From Candidatus Roizmanbacteria bacterium RIFCSPLOWO2_01_FULL_35_13 (lineage in GTDB: Bacteria; Patescibacteriota; Microgenomatia; UBA1406; GWC2-37-13), in assembly GCA_001789635.1 (NCBI GenBank), contig MGAF01000004.1, positions 1 to 64,000 on the forward strand: a stretch of DNA of 64,000 nt. The letters are read 5' to 3'. Positions within the stretch are counted from its first letter, which is position 1. Each line of letters opens with the position of its first letter. Under the pieces are notes generated by a model. The model did not search any database. It had not been told where the DNA came from and saw only the letters and a program-made list of their open reading frames with translations. Positions 27,032 through 36,882 of the stretch are shown here, one piece after another. The translations under genes and the position numbers were made by a program.

Positions 27032-27772
27032 TTATTTAATTTTAATTATAAAATTAAACATTTCTGGAAAATCCTTTGATTTTGCTCTTCGGCGGGAAAA
27101 AAAACGCTTGCTGTCGCATTTTGTACAAAAAGGAAAAAAGTCGATATTTTTTTTACTTACTCCGGATTTGACCAGTTGTAAATAGTTTAATAAAGCTAAA
27201 TTTATATGCCAGCGGCCTTTTTTTCTCATAAATATTTTTTCAGAGAATTCTTCAAACTGTTCTAAAAATTCGTAGTAGTGATCGTCGTCAACATCATAAC
27301 AGCAGGCACCAATTGCCGGGCCAATTGCGCCGGTAAGGTATTCGACTTTAGAACCCAAATTCAAGAAAGTATTTACCATTTTTTCTGACATATTTTTTAG
27401 GCTTCCCCGCCAACCCTGGTGCGAAATACCTATGTATCCTCTTGTTTTATCAGTAATTATCAATGGGACGCAATCGGCATTTCTAACGATTAGAATAGTT
27501 TTTAAGTTATTTGTTATCACGCCGTCACTATCTTTCAGTATTTCTAAATTGTTTTCTGTTTTTATATTTTCCAGGATTTCTACATTGATTGAGTGAATTT
27601 GTTCAAGATAGATTAACTTTGTAAACGGAATATTTTGCTGATTGAAAAAGTTAGTTACGATATTTAAGTTTCTTGCATCTCCTAAATCAGAAGTACTGAA
27701 ACCAGAGAAAAATTTACCGTCATTTATTTGAGTGGAGCAGAAAATTTTTAAATCAGAATTATAAACGATCAT
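27032..27772 (-). CDS. pgeF: PgeF/YfiH multicopper-oxidase-like (laccase domain) family protein
   Basis: ADCVPLIITD, GISHQGWRGSLKNM, AIGPAIGACCYDV. Confidence 0.9.
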   Translation of the reverse strand: MIVYNSDLKIFCSTQINDGKFFSGFSTSDLGDARNLNIVTNFFNQQNIPFTKLIYLEQIHSINVEILENIKTENNLEILKDSDGVITNNLKTILIVRNADCVPLIITDKTRGYIGISHQGWRGSLKNMSEKMVNTFLNLGSKVEYLTGAIGPAIGACCYDVDDDHYYEFLEQFEEFSEKIFMRKKGRWHINLALLNYLQLVKSGVSKKNIDFFPFCTKCDSKRFFSRRRAKSKDFPEMFNFIIKIK

Positions 27773-28985
27773 ATTTTTTTAATGCATCGAGTACAACTTG
27801 TTTTTCATTCCAGGGATATTCGGTTTTACCGCGGCAGAGGCTTTTCTCATGGCTTTTACCGGTTAAAATCACAACGTCTCCAGGAATAGTTATTTTAATC
27901 GCTATTTCTATAGCTTTTTTTCTGTTTATCTCAATGAGATAAGACTTATTGGATATATTGGAGGAATTGGAGTTTGTCAGTTTAAATCCTTTTTTTTCGA
28001 TACCGGTGGCAATTTCTCGACAGATTTTGTACAGGTCTTCATCCCGATAATCTTCTTCGGTCAAAATAATTTTATCGGCATAGCGGGCACTTTCGGCTCC
28101 CATAAGAGGTCTTTTGGATTGATCTCTTTTTCCGGCTGAGCCAAAAACATGAATAAGCCGGTGAGTACCGGTTATAAATTCTTCTCTGACTTCGCTGAGA
28201 ACTTCATGTAAAGCGTTGGGTGTATGGGCAAAATCAATAATTACCATGATGGGTTTATTTACTACAATTTCTAATCTGCCGGGAGGTAAAACGAATGATC
28301 TTAATGCCTTACTAATGAATTTTTCGCCGATATTCAGTTTTGTACATAATGCATATGCGGCAAGATAATTGTATTTATTGAATTTGGCAAGCTTAAGGTT
28401 ATATTTCACTCCGATATCGAATTGGAAATCAGCTTTGTTTATGAGTCCGTAAGTAAAATAATTTTTTTTGATTAAATTCTTAAGCAGCGGAAATGATCTG
28501 TCGTCGACATTCAGCAGTGAAATTATTGCATTTTTCAGTAAAATAGCTTTAGACCGGACGTATTCTTCATATACTTTATGGAAATCCAGATGTTCATGGG
28601 TAATGTTGGTGACAAGGGCGGCTTCATATTTTATCAGTGAATTTCTGTTTTGGGTTAAGGCGTGTGAGGTTGTCTCAAGTACAAAATATTCATCTCCCGA
28701 ATCAACACTTTGACGCAGATATTTTTGCAGAGGAAAGACGTCCGGAGTGGTTACGTGAAACCCAATATCATAAGTTTTTCCGGCAATATTTGCGTAGACT
28801 GATGAGACCATCGAGACTTTTTTCCCGGCTGATTTTAAAATATGATAGATAAGATGAGTTGTAGTTGTTTTGCCGTCAGTGCCTGTAACGCCGATAATTT
28901 TCAACTTTCTACTTGGAAAACCATAATAGACATTGGCAAGAACAGATTGGAGAAGATGATAATAGTTTTTTAGTGTTTGCTGCAT
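27759..28985 (-). CDS. murE: MurE-like UDP-MurNAc-peptide ligase, short N-terminus
   Basis: IIGVTGTDGKTTTTHLIYHIL, FVLETTSHALTQNR, NITHEHLDFHKVYEEY, IDFAHTPNAL, GSAGKRDQSKRPLMG. Confidence 0.88.
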   Translation of the reverse strand: MQQTLKNYYHLLQSVLANVYYGFPSRKLKIIGVTGTDGKTTTTHLIYHILKSAGKKVSMVSSVYANIAGKTYDIGFHVTTPDVFPLQKYLRQSVDSGDEYFVLETTSHALTQNRNSLIKYEAALVTNITHEHLDFHKVYEEYVRSKAILLKNAIISLLNVDDRSFPLLKNLIKKNYFTYGLINKADFQFDIGVKYNLKLAKFNKYNYLAAYALCTKLNIGEKFISKALRSFVLPPGRLEIVVNKPIMVIIDFAHTPNALHEVLSEVREEFITGTHRLIHVFGSAGKRDQSKRPLMGAESARYADKIILTEEDYRDEDLYKICREIATGIEKKGFKLTNSNSSNISNKSYLIEINRKKAIEIAIKITIPGDVVILTGKSHEKSLCRGKTEYPWNEKQVVLDALKKYDRL

Positions 28986-29098
28986 TGGATGATATTAAAA
29001 ATTAAAGATTAAATATAAAAAATACATATTAAATATTAAATATTTTTTATTTTTGATATGTATATTTTATTTTCTATGTTTTATATTTAATATTTTTA

Positions 29099-30754
29099 TT
29101 ACTCTGGTGCAATATTATAATAAACTAACAGTTCTTTGGCTACTTCGAAAAACAAGGGTGCGGCGGTTTCCGATCCCCAGGGAGAGCTTTGCGGCTCCCT
29201 GAGTATTACCAATGCCAAAAATTTTGGATCGTTTACCGGTGCAAATCCGATGAAAGAGGTAACTGTTTTTGTCGGATCGTAATGACCTTTTATCGGAATC
29301 TGGGCTGTACCTGTTTTTCCGCCTATCTGATATCCTTTAGGCTTAGCCCAACGGATTTCACCATTTTCGACAGTCGAAAGCAGCATCCTTTTAATAATTT
29401 CAGATGTTTTTGAACTGATAACTTCACTTTGGGGGTTGAAAGAAATATTTTTTTTGGCTTCGTTTGAAGTAATTCTTTTAACTGCATGCGGTTTTAACAT
29501 TTTGCCGCCATTGACCAGAGAAGCGAATGCCCGGATCATCTGGATCGGAGTTACCGCTATCCCTTGGCCGAAACTCGTTGTCGCAAAATCTATAGGATAC
29601 CAGTTGAATTCTTCTTTTAAATATCCCGGAGCTTCTCCCTGCAGGTCAATTCCGGTCTCCCTGTTAAAACCGTATTTTTTGAGATAAGAATACATTTTTT
29701 TTTGGCCTAATTTTTCTGAAATATAGACCATACCTACGTTTGAGGATTTTTCCAGAATACGAGTCATTGAAATTTTACCTTCATATTTATCATTCCAGGT
29801 TTTTATTGTATATTCGCCAATCCTTACCGGTCCATCTTCCTCATAGAAATCATTAGGTTTTATGCTTTTTTCCTCCAGTGCAGCAGCCATTATAAAAGGT
29901 TTGAAAGTTGAGCCCGGTTCGTACAGATTTGATATCGCCGGGTTTTTAAAAAATTGTTCGGAAAAAAGATAATATTGGTTGACATCAAAATCGGGCAAAC
30001 AACTGAGTGCTAAAATTTCCATAGTTTGAGGATCAGCAATTAATATGCATCCTTCTTTAGCACGATATTGTTCCAGACCTATTTGTAATTTTGCTTTGGC
30101 AATCTCCTGCACGGGTTTATCTATTGTCAGATAAAGATCTCTTCCATTTTCCGGATCAAGTCTTTGCTGAGTTCCGATCAATATAGGTCTGCCCAATATA
30201 TCCCTATCGCTTTTAATAATTCCGGGAAATCCAACCAGTTCTTTGTTATAAAAACCCTCTATGCCAAAATAACCGATATCTTCCCCCTCAGAATCTTTAC
30301 CGACAAAACCAAGAAGATGGGCAGATAATGAACTTTCAGGATAGTGTCTTAAAAACCCATCATCAAAACCGATGCCTTTTAAACCGATTTTTTGCAGTTT
30401 TTGTTTTTGCTCAGTATTTACATCATTCTTAATGGCTGTCCAGTTTTTATTTTTGTCGATTTTTGCTTCTATAGATGCTTCACCCATCTGTAAAACAGAG
30501 TCAACTTTTCTGACAAATTCATCTAAATTATTAATTTTTTTGGGTTCTGCAAATAAAAGATATGAGGATTTATTTACCGCCATAGGTTCGCCGTTTCTGT
30601 CAAAAATACGCCCTCTTTCGGGCATGATTCTGCTTGTTTTGAGGTAATTGGTCTTAACAGATGAAGGATTTATTATTTGCAGGTAGAAGAGTTTAGAAAT
30701 AATTGCAATATATGATAGAAAAAAAATAATAAATAGTAAGCGATGCTTTGTCAT
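29099..30754 (-). CDS. ftsI: FtsI/PBP2-type division transpeptidase
   Basis: RGRIFDRNGEPMAVN, YEPGSTFKPF, KTGTAQIP. Confidence 0.93.
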   Translation of the reverse strand: MTKHRLLFIIFFLSYIAIISKLFYLQIINPSSVKTNYLKTSRIMPERGRIFDRNGEPMAVNKSSYLLFAEPKKINNLDEFVRKVDSVLQMGEASIEAKIDKNKNWTAIKNDVNTEQKQKLQKIGLKGIGFDDGFLRHYPESSLSAHLLGFVGKDSEGEDIGYFGIEGFYNKELVGFPGIIKSDRDILGRPILIGTQQRLDPENGRDLYLTIDKPVQEIAKAKLQIGLEQYRAKEGCILIADPQTMEILALSCLPDFDVNQYYLFSEQFFKNPAISNLYEPGSTFKPFIMAAALEEKSIKPNDFYEEDGPVRIGEYTIKTWNDKYEGKISMTRILEKSSNVGMVYISEKLGQKKMYSYLKKYGFNRETGIDLQGEAPGYLKEEFNWYPIDFATTSFGQGIAVTPIQMIRAFASLVNGGKMLKPHAVKRITSNEAKKNISFNPQSEVISSKTSEIIKRMLLSTVENGEIRWAKPKGYQIGGKTGTAQIPIKGHYDPTKTVTSFIGFAPVNDPKFLALVILREPQSSPWGSETAAPLFFEVAKELLVYYNIAPE

Positions 30755-30782
30755 AGCAAGTCAAACTTGCCTTCGCAACTTC

Positions 30783-31055
30783 TTAATTCCGTGCATATTG
30801 CAGATTGTCAAGAAAGACAGGTTGGGCTTTTTGGGTAAAATCGAGTTGGGCCGCCATTGATGAAGCATATTTTAGTGAATTAACGTCGTATATTTTATTT
30901 TCCAAAATCAAATTTTCCCGGTGTAATGTTCTAATATCAGTTTCATAATGATTAATTTTATCGCTTAATTTTATGCTATGAATAAACACGTAAACATTAG
31001 CAGAAACTAATATTAAAAAAATAGCCCAAAGGGAAAATTTAGATAGATTTTTCAT
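30783..31055 (-). CDS. FtsL-like small membrane protein
   Basis: Position between rsmH and ftsI, one TM, coiled coil. Confidence 0.65.
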   Translation of the reverse strand: MKNLSKFSLWAIFLILVSANVYVFIHSIKLSDKINHYETDIRTLHRENLILENKIYDVNSLKYASSMAAQLDFTQKAQPVFLDNLQYARN

Positions 31056-31956
31056 ATGAAATTACGCGCATTTTAGCTGACCGTTCAAAATTTGATCTGT
31101 TTGTTGACTTAATTAATTTTTTATTAATCTGCTTCAGATTATTGTTATTTATAAATTGTTTTACTATCCTGTCTTCCAGGGAATGAAATGATATGACAAC
31201 CAATCTGCCTTTTTTCCTTAAAATTTTTAATGATCCTTCCAGAACTTTTTTTAAATTTTCTAACTCATTATTCACAGAGATTCTTAAAGCCTGAAAAATT
31301 CTTGCATAAGTTTTATTATCTTTTTCTCCAGTTGCTTCGTCAATGATTTGCAACAGATCTCCGACTTTTTCTATCGGTTTTAAGGAACGGGCGCGAACAA
31401 CAGTTTTACTAATTGCCAGAGAATTGATCTCTTCACCATAACGTGCAAAAATTTCATACAGTTCATTCTGTTCTAAATTATTAATTAAATAAGACGCCTT
31501 TGATTCTATGGCTGAACTAATTCGCATATCTAAAGGTTCAGCCAAGTTTTTATAGGAAAAACCTCTGCCTGATTTTTTCAGTTGATACATCGACAAACCC
31601 AAATCAAATAAAATTCCGTCGACAGGAAAAAAATTATTTTCTTTTGCTAGTTTTTCAATATCTTTAAAATTTCCCTGGACTAAAACGATTTTGTTTGTCA
31701 TTCTGGCAAGCGATAAAGAAGCGCGTCCAGAATCTAACGACGATTCTGGAGTCGTCCGACGTAACGTCGGACTCCCCAGAATGACACTCAGTTTTTTTAT
31801 CTGTTCTTCATCTTGATCTATTCCCAGAACTTTTCTACCCAGCCTTGCTATTTCAGTCAAATGTCCGCCTTCGCCTGCGGTGGCATCAATATAAAGTCCA
31901 TCTTTCTTGATGTTCAAACCTTCGATTGCTTCTTGTAAAAGAACAGGCGTATGCAT
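31039..31956 (-). CDS. rsmH: 16S rRNA (cytosine1402-N4)-methyltransferase, with embedded repeat
   Basis: MHTPVLLQEAIEGLNIKKDGLYIDATAGEGGH, GILFDLGLSMYQLK, VVISFHSLEDRIVKQF. Confidence 0.95.
   Translation of the reverse strand: MHTPVLLQEAIEGLNIKKDGLYIDATAGEGGHLTEIARLGRKVLGIDQDEEQIKKLSVILGSPTLRRTTPESSLDSGRASLSLARMTNKIVLVQGNFKDIEKLAKENNFFPVDGILFDLGLSMYQLKKSGRGFSYKNLAEPLDMRISSAIESKASYLINNLEQNELYEIFARYGEEINSLAISKTVVRARSLKPIEKVGDLLQIIDEATGEKDNKTYARIFQALRISVNNELENLKKVLEGSLKILRKKGRLVVISFHSLEDRIVKQFINNNNLKQINKKLIKSTNRSNFERSAKMRVISYEKSI
31697..31785. repeat. 89-bp composite palindromic element inside rsmH
   Basis: Terminal GTCATTCTGG/CCAGAATGAC arms; internal TCCAGAAT..ATTCTGGA and GTCCGACG-TAA-CGTCGGAC hairpins. 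Confidence 0.92.
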
Positions 31957-31957
31957 T

Positions 31958-32356
31958 TTAAGGTTTTATTTTCTTAATATATTCATCCCATCTCTTTGGT
32001 TCCCAGACTTCAAAGTGGTCTCCTACACCGATAATTGCAGCTTTATTACTTAAACTAGCGTAATCCAAAAGAATTTTTGGAATTACAAACCTACCCTGAG
32101 CATCAATTTCTACTATTGCGGCACTTGAAAAAAGATGTCTTTTCGTTTCTGACTTCTGTAATTCTAAAGATGATTGACTTATCAGTTCTTTAGCTGCTTT
32201 TTCCCAATCGATGTTCCTGAAACCCGATAGACAGCTATCAAATCCTTTTGTTAAAGTAAATGTCCTGCCATTTCCCAGAGCCTCTCTAATTTTTTTGGGG
32301 ATAATTATTCTTCCTTGACCGGAAAATGTTACCCGATACTCCCCAACAAAAAACAT
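31958..32356 (-). CDS. mraZ: transcriptional regulator MraZ
   Basis: GEYRVTFSGQGRIIIPKKIREALG, IDAQGRFVIPKILLDYA. Confidence 0.93.
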   Translation of the reverse strand: MFFVGEYRVTFSGQGRIIIPKKIREALGNGRTFTLTKGFDSCLSGFRNIDWEKAAKELISQSSLELQKSETKRHLFSSAAIVEIDAQGRFVIPKILLDYASLSNKAAIIGVGDHFEVWEPKRWDEYIKKIKP

Positions 32357-32490
32357 ATATATCCATTTAACGCCATTTTAATCATATTGTCAAGACCTAC
32401 AATTTGTGCCCGATTTATTTACAAGCGCTAGACATTATTTAAATACCTTCAAATTTATCGTATTTCTTCTTTATAATAGAGTTGTACTAC

Positions 32491-34119
32491 ATGAATAATA
32501 TTATTAATAAAACACGGCAGTTTATATTTGCCAAGCAAACGAGTATGTTCTCTTCCGCCATGCTTTTGGCTGTGATGATAGTAATATCACGCATCTTTGG
32601 TTTTTTCCGTTACCGTGCATTATCAGGTATTTTTGCAAAGGAAGAACTGGATATTTTTCTGGCTTCTTTCAGGATACCCGATCTGGTATTTGAACTTCTT
32701 ATAACGGGTGCTTTGACAAGCACGATAATACCGATATTTATTAAATATCAGAATAATAAAGACGAATTAAATTTAAACATATCTTCAATCTTTAATCTGA
32801 TTTTGCTGCTTATGGTAGTATTAATTTTTATTCTATTTATAGCAATGGGTCTGATAGTGCCGGTAATCACACCCGGATTCAGTAAGGAAAAAATAGATGC
32901 TATAGTTCTTTATTCAAGACTCTTACTTGTTGGCCAATTACCCTTTTTAATTATAGGAAATTTTTTGACTGCAATTGCTCAGGCTAATAGAATGTTTTTT
33001 TTATCGGCACTTGCTCCTATTTTGTACAATGTAACCATTATTATTGGTGCAATATTTTTCAGCTCCGGTTTTTACCTTTTAGCACCCATTTTTGGAGTTA
33101 TATTAGGAGCATTTTTGTTGGTAGTAGTCCAGCTACCGATATTATTTAATTCTAATTTTACTTACCGCTTAGTTTTAAGAAAAACGGCAGCGATGGTCGA
33201 TTTTTTTAGGGTAGTTGCACCCAGGGCTCTTACGGTAATTTTTGCCCAATTAGATTCAACTATAGATCTTATTCTGACAACATTATTGGGAGCAGGTTCA
33301 TATACAATTTTTTACTTTGCCCAGCATCTTCAGCTTTTACCGGTTTCAGTCATCGGAGTTGCATTTGGACAGGCGTCACTTCCTTATTTAACCGAAGTCT
33401 ATCAGGGAAAAAAATTTGAAGAATTTAAGAAAATAATAATCGATTCGGTATTGAGTCTTTTCTTTTTTACTATTCCAATAGCAAGCTTTTTTATTTTTGC
33501 CAGGACACCTCTGGTTCGCTTTTTTTTCGGCGGTCCTAAATTTGACTGGGAAGCTACGGTAGCGACCGCCATAACCCTATCTTTCTTTTCAATTTCGTTG
33601 CCGTTTCACGCGATTTTTTATTTCCTGACCCGCTGTTTTTACGCATTTTTAGATACTAAGACTCCCTTTTATGTTAGTGTTTTAACTATTACTATTAATA
33701 CTATTTTAAGTTTAGTATTTGTTCTATGGCTTAAATTACCGGTCTGGTTTATCGCTGGATCTTTTTCACTCGCCATGATTCTTAATGTTACTCTTTTATT
33801 CTTAATTCTTTCCAGAAAAATATCCGGTTTGGATCTGGTTCTTTTAACTTATGAATCCGGCAAGATGTTAATTGCGACACTCATATCATCGGTTATCGTA
33901 TACTATTCTATGAAGTTTATGGACGGACTTATATTTGATACTTCTTACACGATAAATGTTTTTTTCCTACTTTTTGCCGGTCTGATTTTATATTTTCCAC
34001 TTTATTTATTTTTATCCTGGCTAATGAATGTAAGAGAGATTTACTTAGTGGGAAAACTTATATTAAAAGCCAAAGAGTACAGGAAAAGAGTGGTTGAATT
34101 TTATACTTTATATGAGTAG
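32491..34119 (+). CDS. murJ: lipid II flippase MurJ/MviN
   Basis: ISRIFGFFRYRALSGIFAKEELDIFLASFRIPD; multi-TM MviN pattern. Confidence 0.92.
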   Translation: MNNIINKTRQFIFAKQTSMFSSAMLLAVMIVISRIFGFFRYRALSGIFAKEELDIFLASFRIPDLVFELLITGALTSTIIPIFIKYQNNKDELNLNISSIFNLILLLMVVLIFILFIAMGLIVPVITPGFSKEKIDAIVLYSRLLLVGQLPFLIIGNFLTAIAQANRMFFLSALAPILYNVTIIIGAIFFSSGFYLLAPIFGVILGAFLLVVVQLPILFNSNFTYRLVLRKTAAMVDFFRVVAPRALTVIFAQLDSTIDLILTTLLGAGSYTIFYFAQHLQLLPVSVIGVAFGQASLPYLTEVYQGKKFEEFKKIIIDSVLSLFFFTIPIASFFIFARTPLVRFFFGGPKFDWEATVATAITLSFFSISLPFHAIFYFLTRCFYAFLDTKTPFYVSVLTITINTILSLVFVLWLKLPVWFIAGSFSLAMILNVTLLFLILSRKISGLDLVLLTYESGKMLIATLISSVIVYYSMKFMDGLIFDTSYTINVFFLLFAGLILYFPLYLFLSWLMNVREIYLVGKLILKAKEYRKRVVEFYTLYE

Positions 34120-35365
34120 TGAAAACCAACTGATAGCCGTAAAAGCAATCCAGAAAAAACTTCTGGGAAAAAAATTGACACATAGAGAGATTTTCATTCT
34201 CATGGATGAAATAACTCATCACAGGTTAAGTGAAGTACTCACAGCTTATTTTGTCGCCTCTTCTTTTAAGGAAGGCTATACTTCAGAAGAATTATATTTG
34301 TTTACTAAAGCTATGGTTGAGACTGGAAATAAATTCCATTTTGACGGAATTGTGGCGGATAAGCATTCGACAGGAGGTGTTGCAGGTACCAGAACAACTA
34401 TGATTGTCGTTCCTATCATTGCGGCGGCCGGGATAAAAATTCCAAAAATATCATCACGGGCTATAACCACACCGGCCGGCACGGCAGATACTATGGAAGT
34501 TTTGGCTAAAGTTAATTTGACGCCGAAAGAAGTTATAAAAATAGTGGATAAAGTCGGCGGGTGCATCGCCTGGAATGAATATTTAAATATAGCGCCTGCA
34601 GATGACATAATAATCAAAGTAGAGGAACCTCTTTCTTTTGAATCATTCGACAAAATTATTATTTCGGTTATGGCAAAAAAAGTAGCAATCGGTGCAACTC
34701 ACCTGATTTTAGACCTGCCTGTTGGAAAAACAATGAAAATAAGGCATTTCTACGATGCTGAGAATGTCAAAAAAAAATTTACAGAACTTGCCCGCAAATT
34801 TAAAATGAAAGTTGTTTTTGATGTCAATGAAACATTGGAACCCGCCGGCCGCGGAGTAGGGCCTGCTTTAGAGGCTATGGATGTGCTATATGTTTTGGAA
34901 CAAAAGACAGAAAGGCCTTTAAAACTTGAAGCAAAGGCTTTGCGCCTTGCCGGGAAACTTCTGGATCTTTGTTTTTCGGACATGGGAATAAAAAAAAGCG
35001 GAGAGGATGAGGCCAGACGGATTCTGGCGGATGGCTCTGCACTTAAAAAATTCAGGGAAATAATAAAAGCCCAGCATGGAGACGACCAGGTATCATCCGA
35101 GACATTTAAGCTAAAATCACATATTTTGGAGATCAGATCGCCTGAATCTGGTAAAATAAAAGAAATAAATAATCTCAATTTAAACGCGCTGGCAAAAATA
35201 TTAGGTGCCCCAAATGACAAATTTGCCGGAATTTATTTATTGAAAAAACTCGACGAATTTGTAGGGAAAAAAGAGCCGATTATGAAATTTTATTCAACCG
35301 ATAAATATCTGTTAAAAGAGGCAAAAGTAAGCTTAAGAAATTTCCCGATTTACGAAATAGAATAA
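34112..35365 (+). CDS. AMP phosphorylase-type (DeoA superfamily) nucleoside/nucleotide phosphorylase
   Basis: DKHSTGGVAGTRTTMIVVPIIAAAGIKIPKISSRAITTPAGTADTMEVLAKV, GGCIAWNEYLNIAPADD. Confidence 0.85.
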   Translation: MSSENQLIAVKAIQKKLLGKKLTHREIFILMDEITHHRLSEVLTAYFVASSFKEGYTSEELYLFTKAMVETGNKFHFDGIVADKHSTGGVAGTRTTMIVVPIIAAAGIKIPKISSRAITTPAGTADTMEVLAKVNLTPKEVIKIVDKVGGCIAWNEYLNIAPADDIIIKVEEPLSFESFDKIIISVMAKKVAIGATHLILDLPVGKTMKIRHFYDAENVKKKFTELARKFKMKVVFDVNETLEPAGRGVGPALEAMDVLYVLEQKTERPLKLEAKALRLAGKLLDLCFSDMGIKKSGEDEARRILADGSALKKFREIIKAQHGDDQVSSETFKLKSHILEIRSPESGKIKEINNLNLNALAKILGAPNDKFAGIYLLKKLDEFVGKKEPIMKFYSTDKYLLKEAKVSLRNFPIYEIE

Positions 35366-35377
35366 AGTTAATTAATT

Positions 35378-35446
35378 GTCATTCTGGTAAGCTTCGAGCT
35401 TGTCGAGAAGCGCATCCAGAATCGATTCTGGACAAGCCAGAATGAC
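35378..35446. repeat. 69-bp intergenic composite repeat (GTCATTCTGG ... CCAGAATGAC)
   Basis: Inverted ends plus internal CTTCGAGCTTGTCGAGAAG hairpin. Confidence 0.92.
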
Positions 35447-35458
35447 ACATAGAATATT

Positions 35459-36421
35459 ATGAAAAGATTGATAATTTTAATCGGTTTAATTTTAGTTTTC
35501 GCATTTGGATTTTATCTATACTATAAAGAAGGAGCTCTTCCAGTGGATAAAAAAAGTCTGGAAAGTAAAATTTTTGTCATTAAGCCGGCTGAAAATCTGA
35601 ATTCGATAGCGAACAATTTAGCCAATCAAAAGCTCATACGCAATAAGGTAATTTTTTACTTGGTAGTTAAAAAACTTGGGATCGAAAGAAAAATACAGGC
35701 CGGTGATTTCCGTCTTTCACCGGCCATGGATACGAATGAGATAGCCAAAGCGCTAACCCATGGAACTTTAGACGTATGGTTAACGGTAATCGAAGGAATG
35801 AGAAAGGAAGAAGTTGCTCAAATAGTTTCCCAAAATCTTAATATACCTGAGACAGAGTTTTTAAAATATGCACGCGAAGGATATCTTTTTCCGGATACCT
35901 ATCTAGTGCCAAAAACCGCAACAGCCGTAGCAGTTATAAAAATATTTGAAGATAATTTCAACGCAAAATTTACATCTGATTTAAAAGAAAAAGCGGATCA
36001 AAAAAATCTTACGGTTGATCAGGTAATCACATTGGCGTCTCTTGTTGAGCGGGAAGCCAGATTTGATGAGGACAGGGGAGGAGTTGCAGACATACTTCTT
36101 ACGCGGTTGAAAAAAAATATGAAGCTGGATATTGACGCAACAGTACAGTACTTATTGGGTTATCAATCCGGAGAAAAAATCTGGTGGAAAAAAGAATTGT
36201 CATTTGCTGATTTAGGAACAGATTCACCGTATAATACCTACAAAAATGCCGGTCTTCCTCCCGGTCCGATCGCAAATCCCGGATTAGCAACTATTACAGC
36301 AGTTATTAATGGAGATGAAAACAGTCCTTTTTTATTTTATGTCTCTGACAAATCCGGCCACCTCCATTTTGCCAGAAATTTCGAGGAACATAATGAGAAT
36401 ATAAGAAAGTATTTGAAGTAA
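35459..36421 (+). CDS. mltG: endolytic transglycosylase MltG
   Basis: ITLASLVEREARFDEDRGGVADILLTRL, LDIDATVQYLLG, SPYNTYKNAGLPPGPIANPG. Confidence 0.95.
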   Translation: MKRLIILIGLILVFAFGFYLYYKEGALPVDKKSLESKIFVIKPAENLNSIANNLANQKLIRNKVIFYLVVKKLGIERKIQAGDFRLSPAMDTNEIAKALTHGTLDVWLTVIEGMRKEEVAQIVSQNLNIPETEFLKYAREGYLFPDTYLVPKTATAVAVIKIFEDNFNAKFTSDLKEKADQKNLTVDQVITLASLVEREARFDEDRGGVADILLTRLKKNMKLDIDATVQYLLGYQSGEKIWWKKELSFADLGTDSPYNTYKNAGLPPGPIANPGLATITAVINGDENSPFLFYVSDKSGHLHFARNFEEHNENIRKYLK

Positions 36422-36441
36422 AGTCTTAATTTAAAAGCAAT

Positions 36442-36714
36442 ATGTTTAAGAGTTATTTTACAAGGAATGGTGCATTGGCTGCAGGAATGATTTCTTTCCT
36501 TTTAGTAATTATTAGCAAATTGACAAATATAGGGATTCCTTACAATATTGCTCTTGTTTTTGTTTTTTTAATTTTTGACTTTGCAATTTTAAAATTTATA
36601 CAAATACGTGCAGTTCAGGCTTATGGGGATAATAGAGCGGTAAAAATATTTGTTTATGGAATGGGAGCTGTTCTGCTTTTATTTTTGATCTTAAAATTAT
36701 TCGGCGTTAATTAA
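36442..36714 (+). CDS. small hydrophobic membrane protein
   Basis: Three hydrophobic stretches. Confidence 0.55.
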   Translation: MFKSYFTRNGALAAGMISFLLVIISKLTNIGIPYNIALVFVFLIFDFAILKFIQIRAVQAYGDNRAVKIFVYGMGAVLLLFLILKLFGVN

Positions 36715-36726
36715 TCTAAGCTAAGT

Positions 36727-36741
36727 CCACCCTGCGGGTGG
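36727..36741. repeat. short REP-like palindrome CCACCCTGCGGGTGG
   Basis: Exact reverse complement of 15853..15867. Confidence 0.85.
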
Positions 36742-36882
36742 ATGGGTTTGGATTCTGCAAAAAGATACTTTCAATAAAATTGGCTTGTTGACAAAATGAC
36801 GCGATCACGTAATTTTGTCCATAATAAGAATTTTAGATTTTAGATTGTTGTAGTGGCCTTTACAATAATATCCTTAAAAGAT

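Noticed and set aside
34838-34856. GC-rich CCCGCCGGCCGCGG in the AMP phosphorylase gene
   Set aside because: It encodes the conserved LEPAGRGVGPALEA motif of the family.
34276-35220. Minus-strand ORFs opposite the AMP phosphorylase
   Set aside because: Shadow ORFs without family signals.
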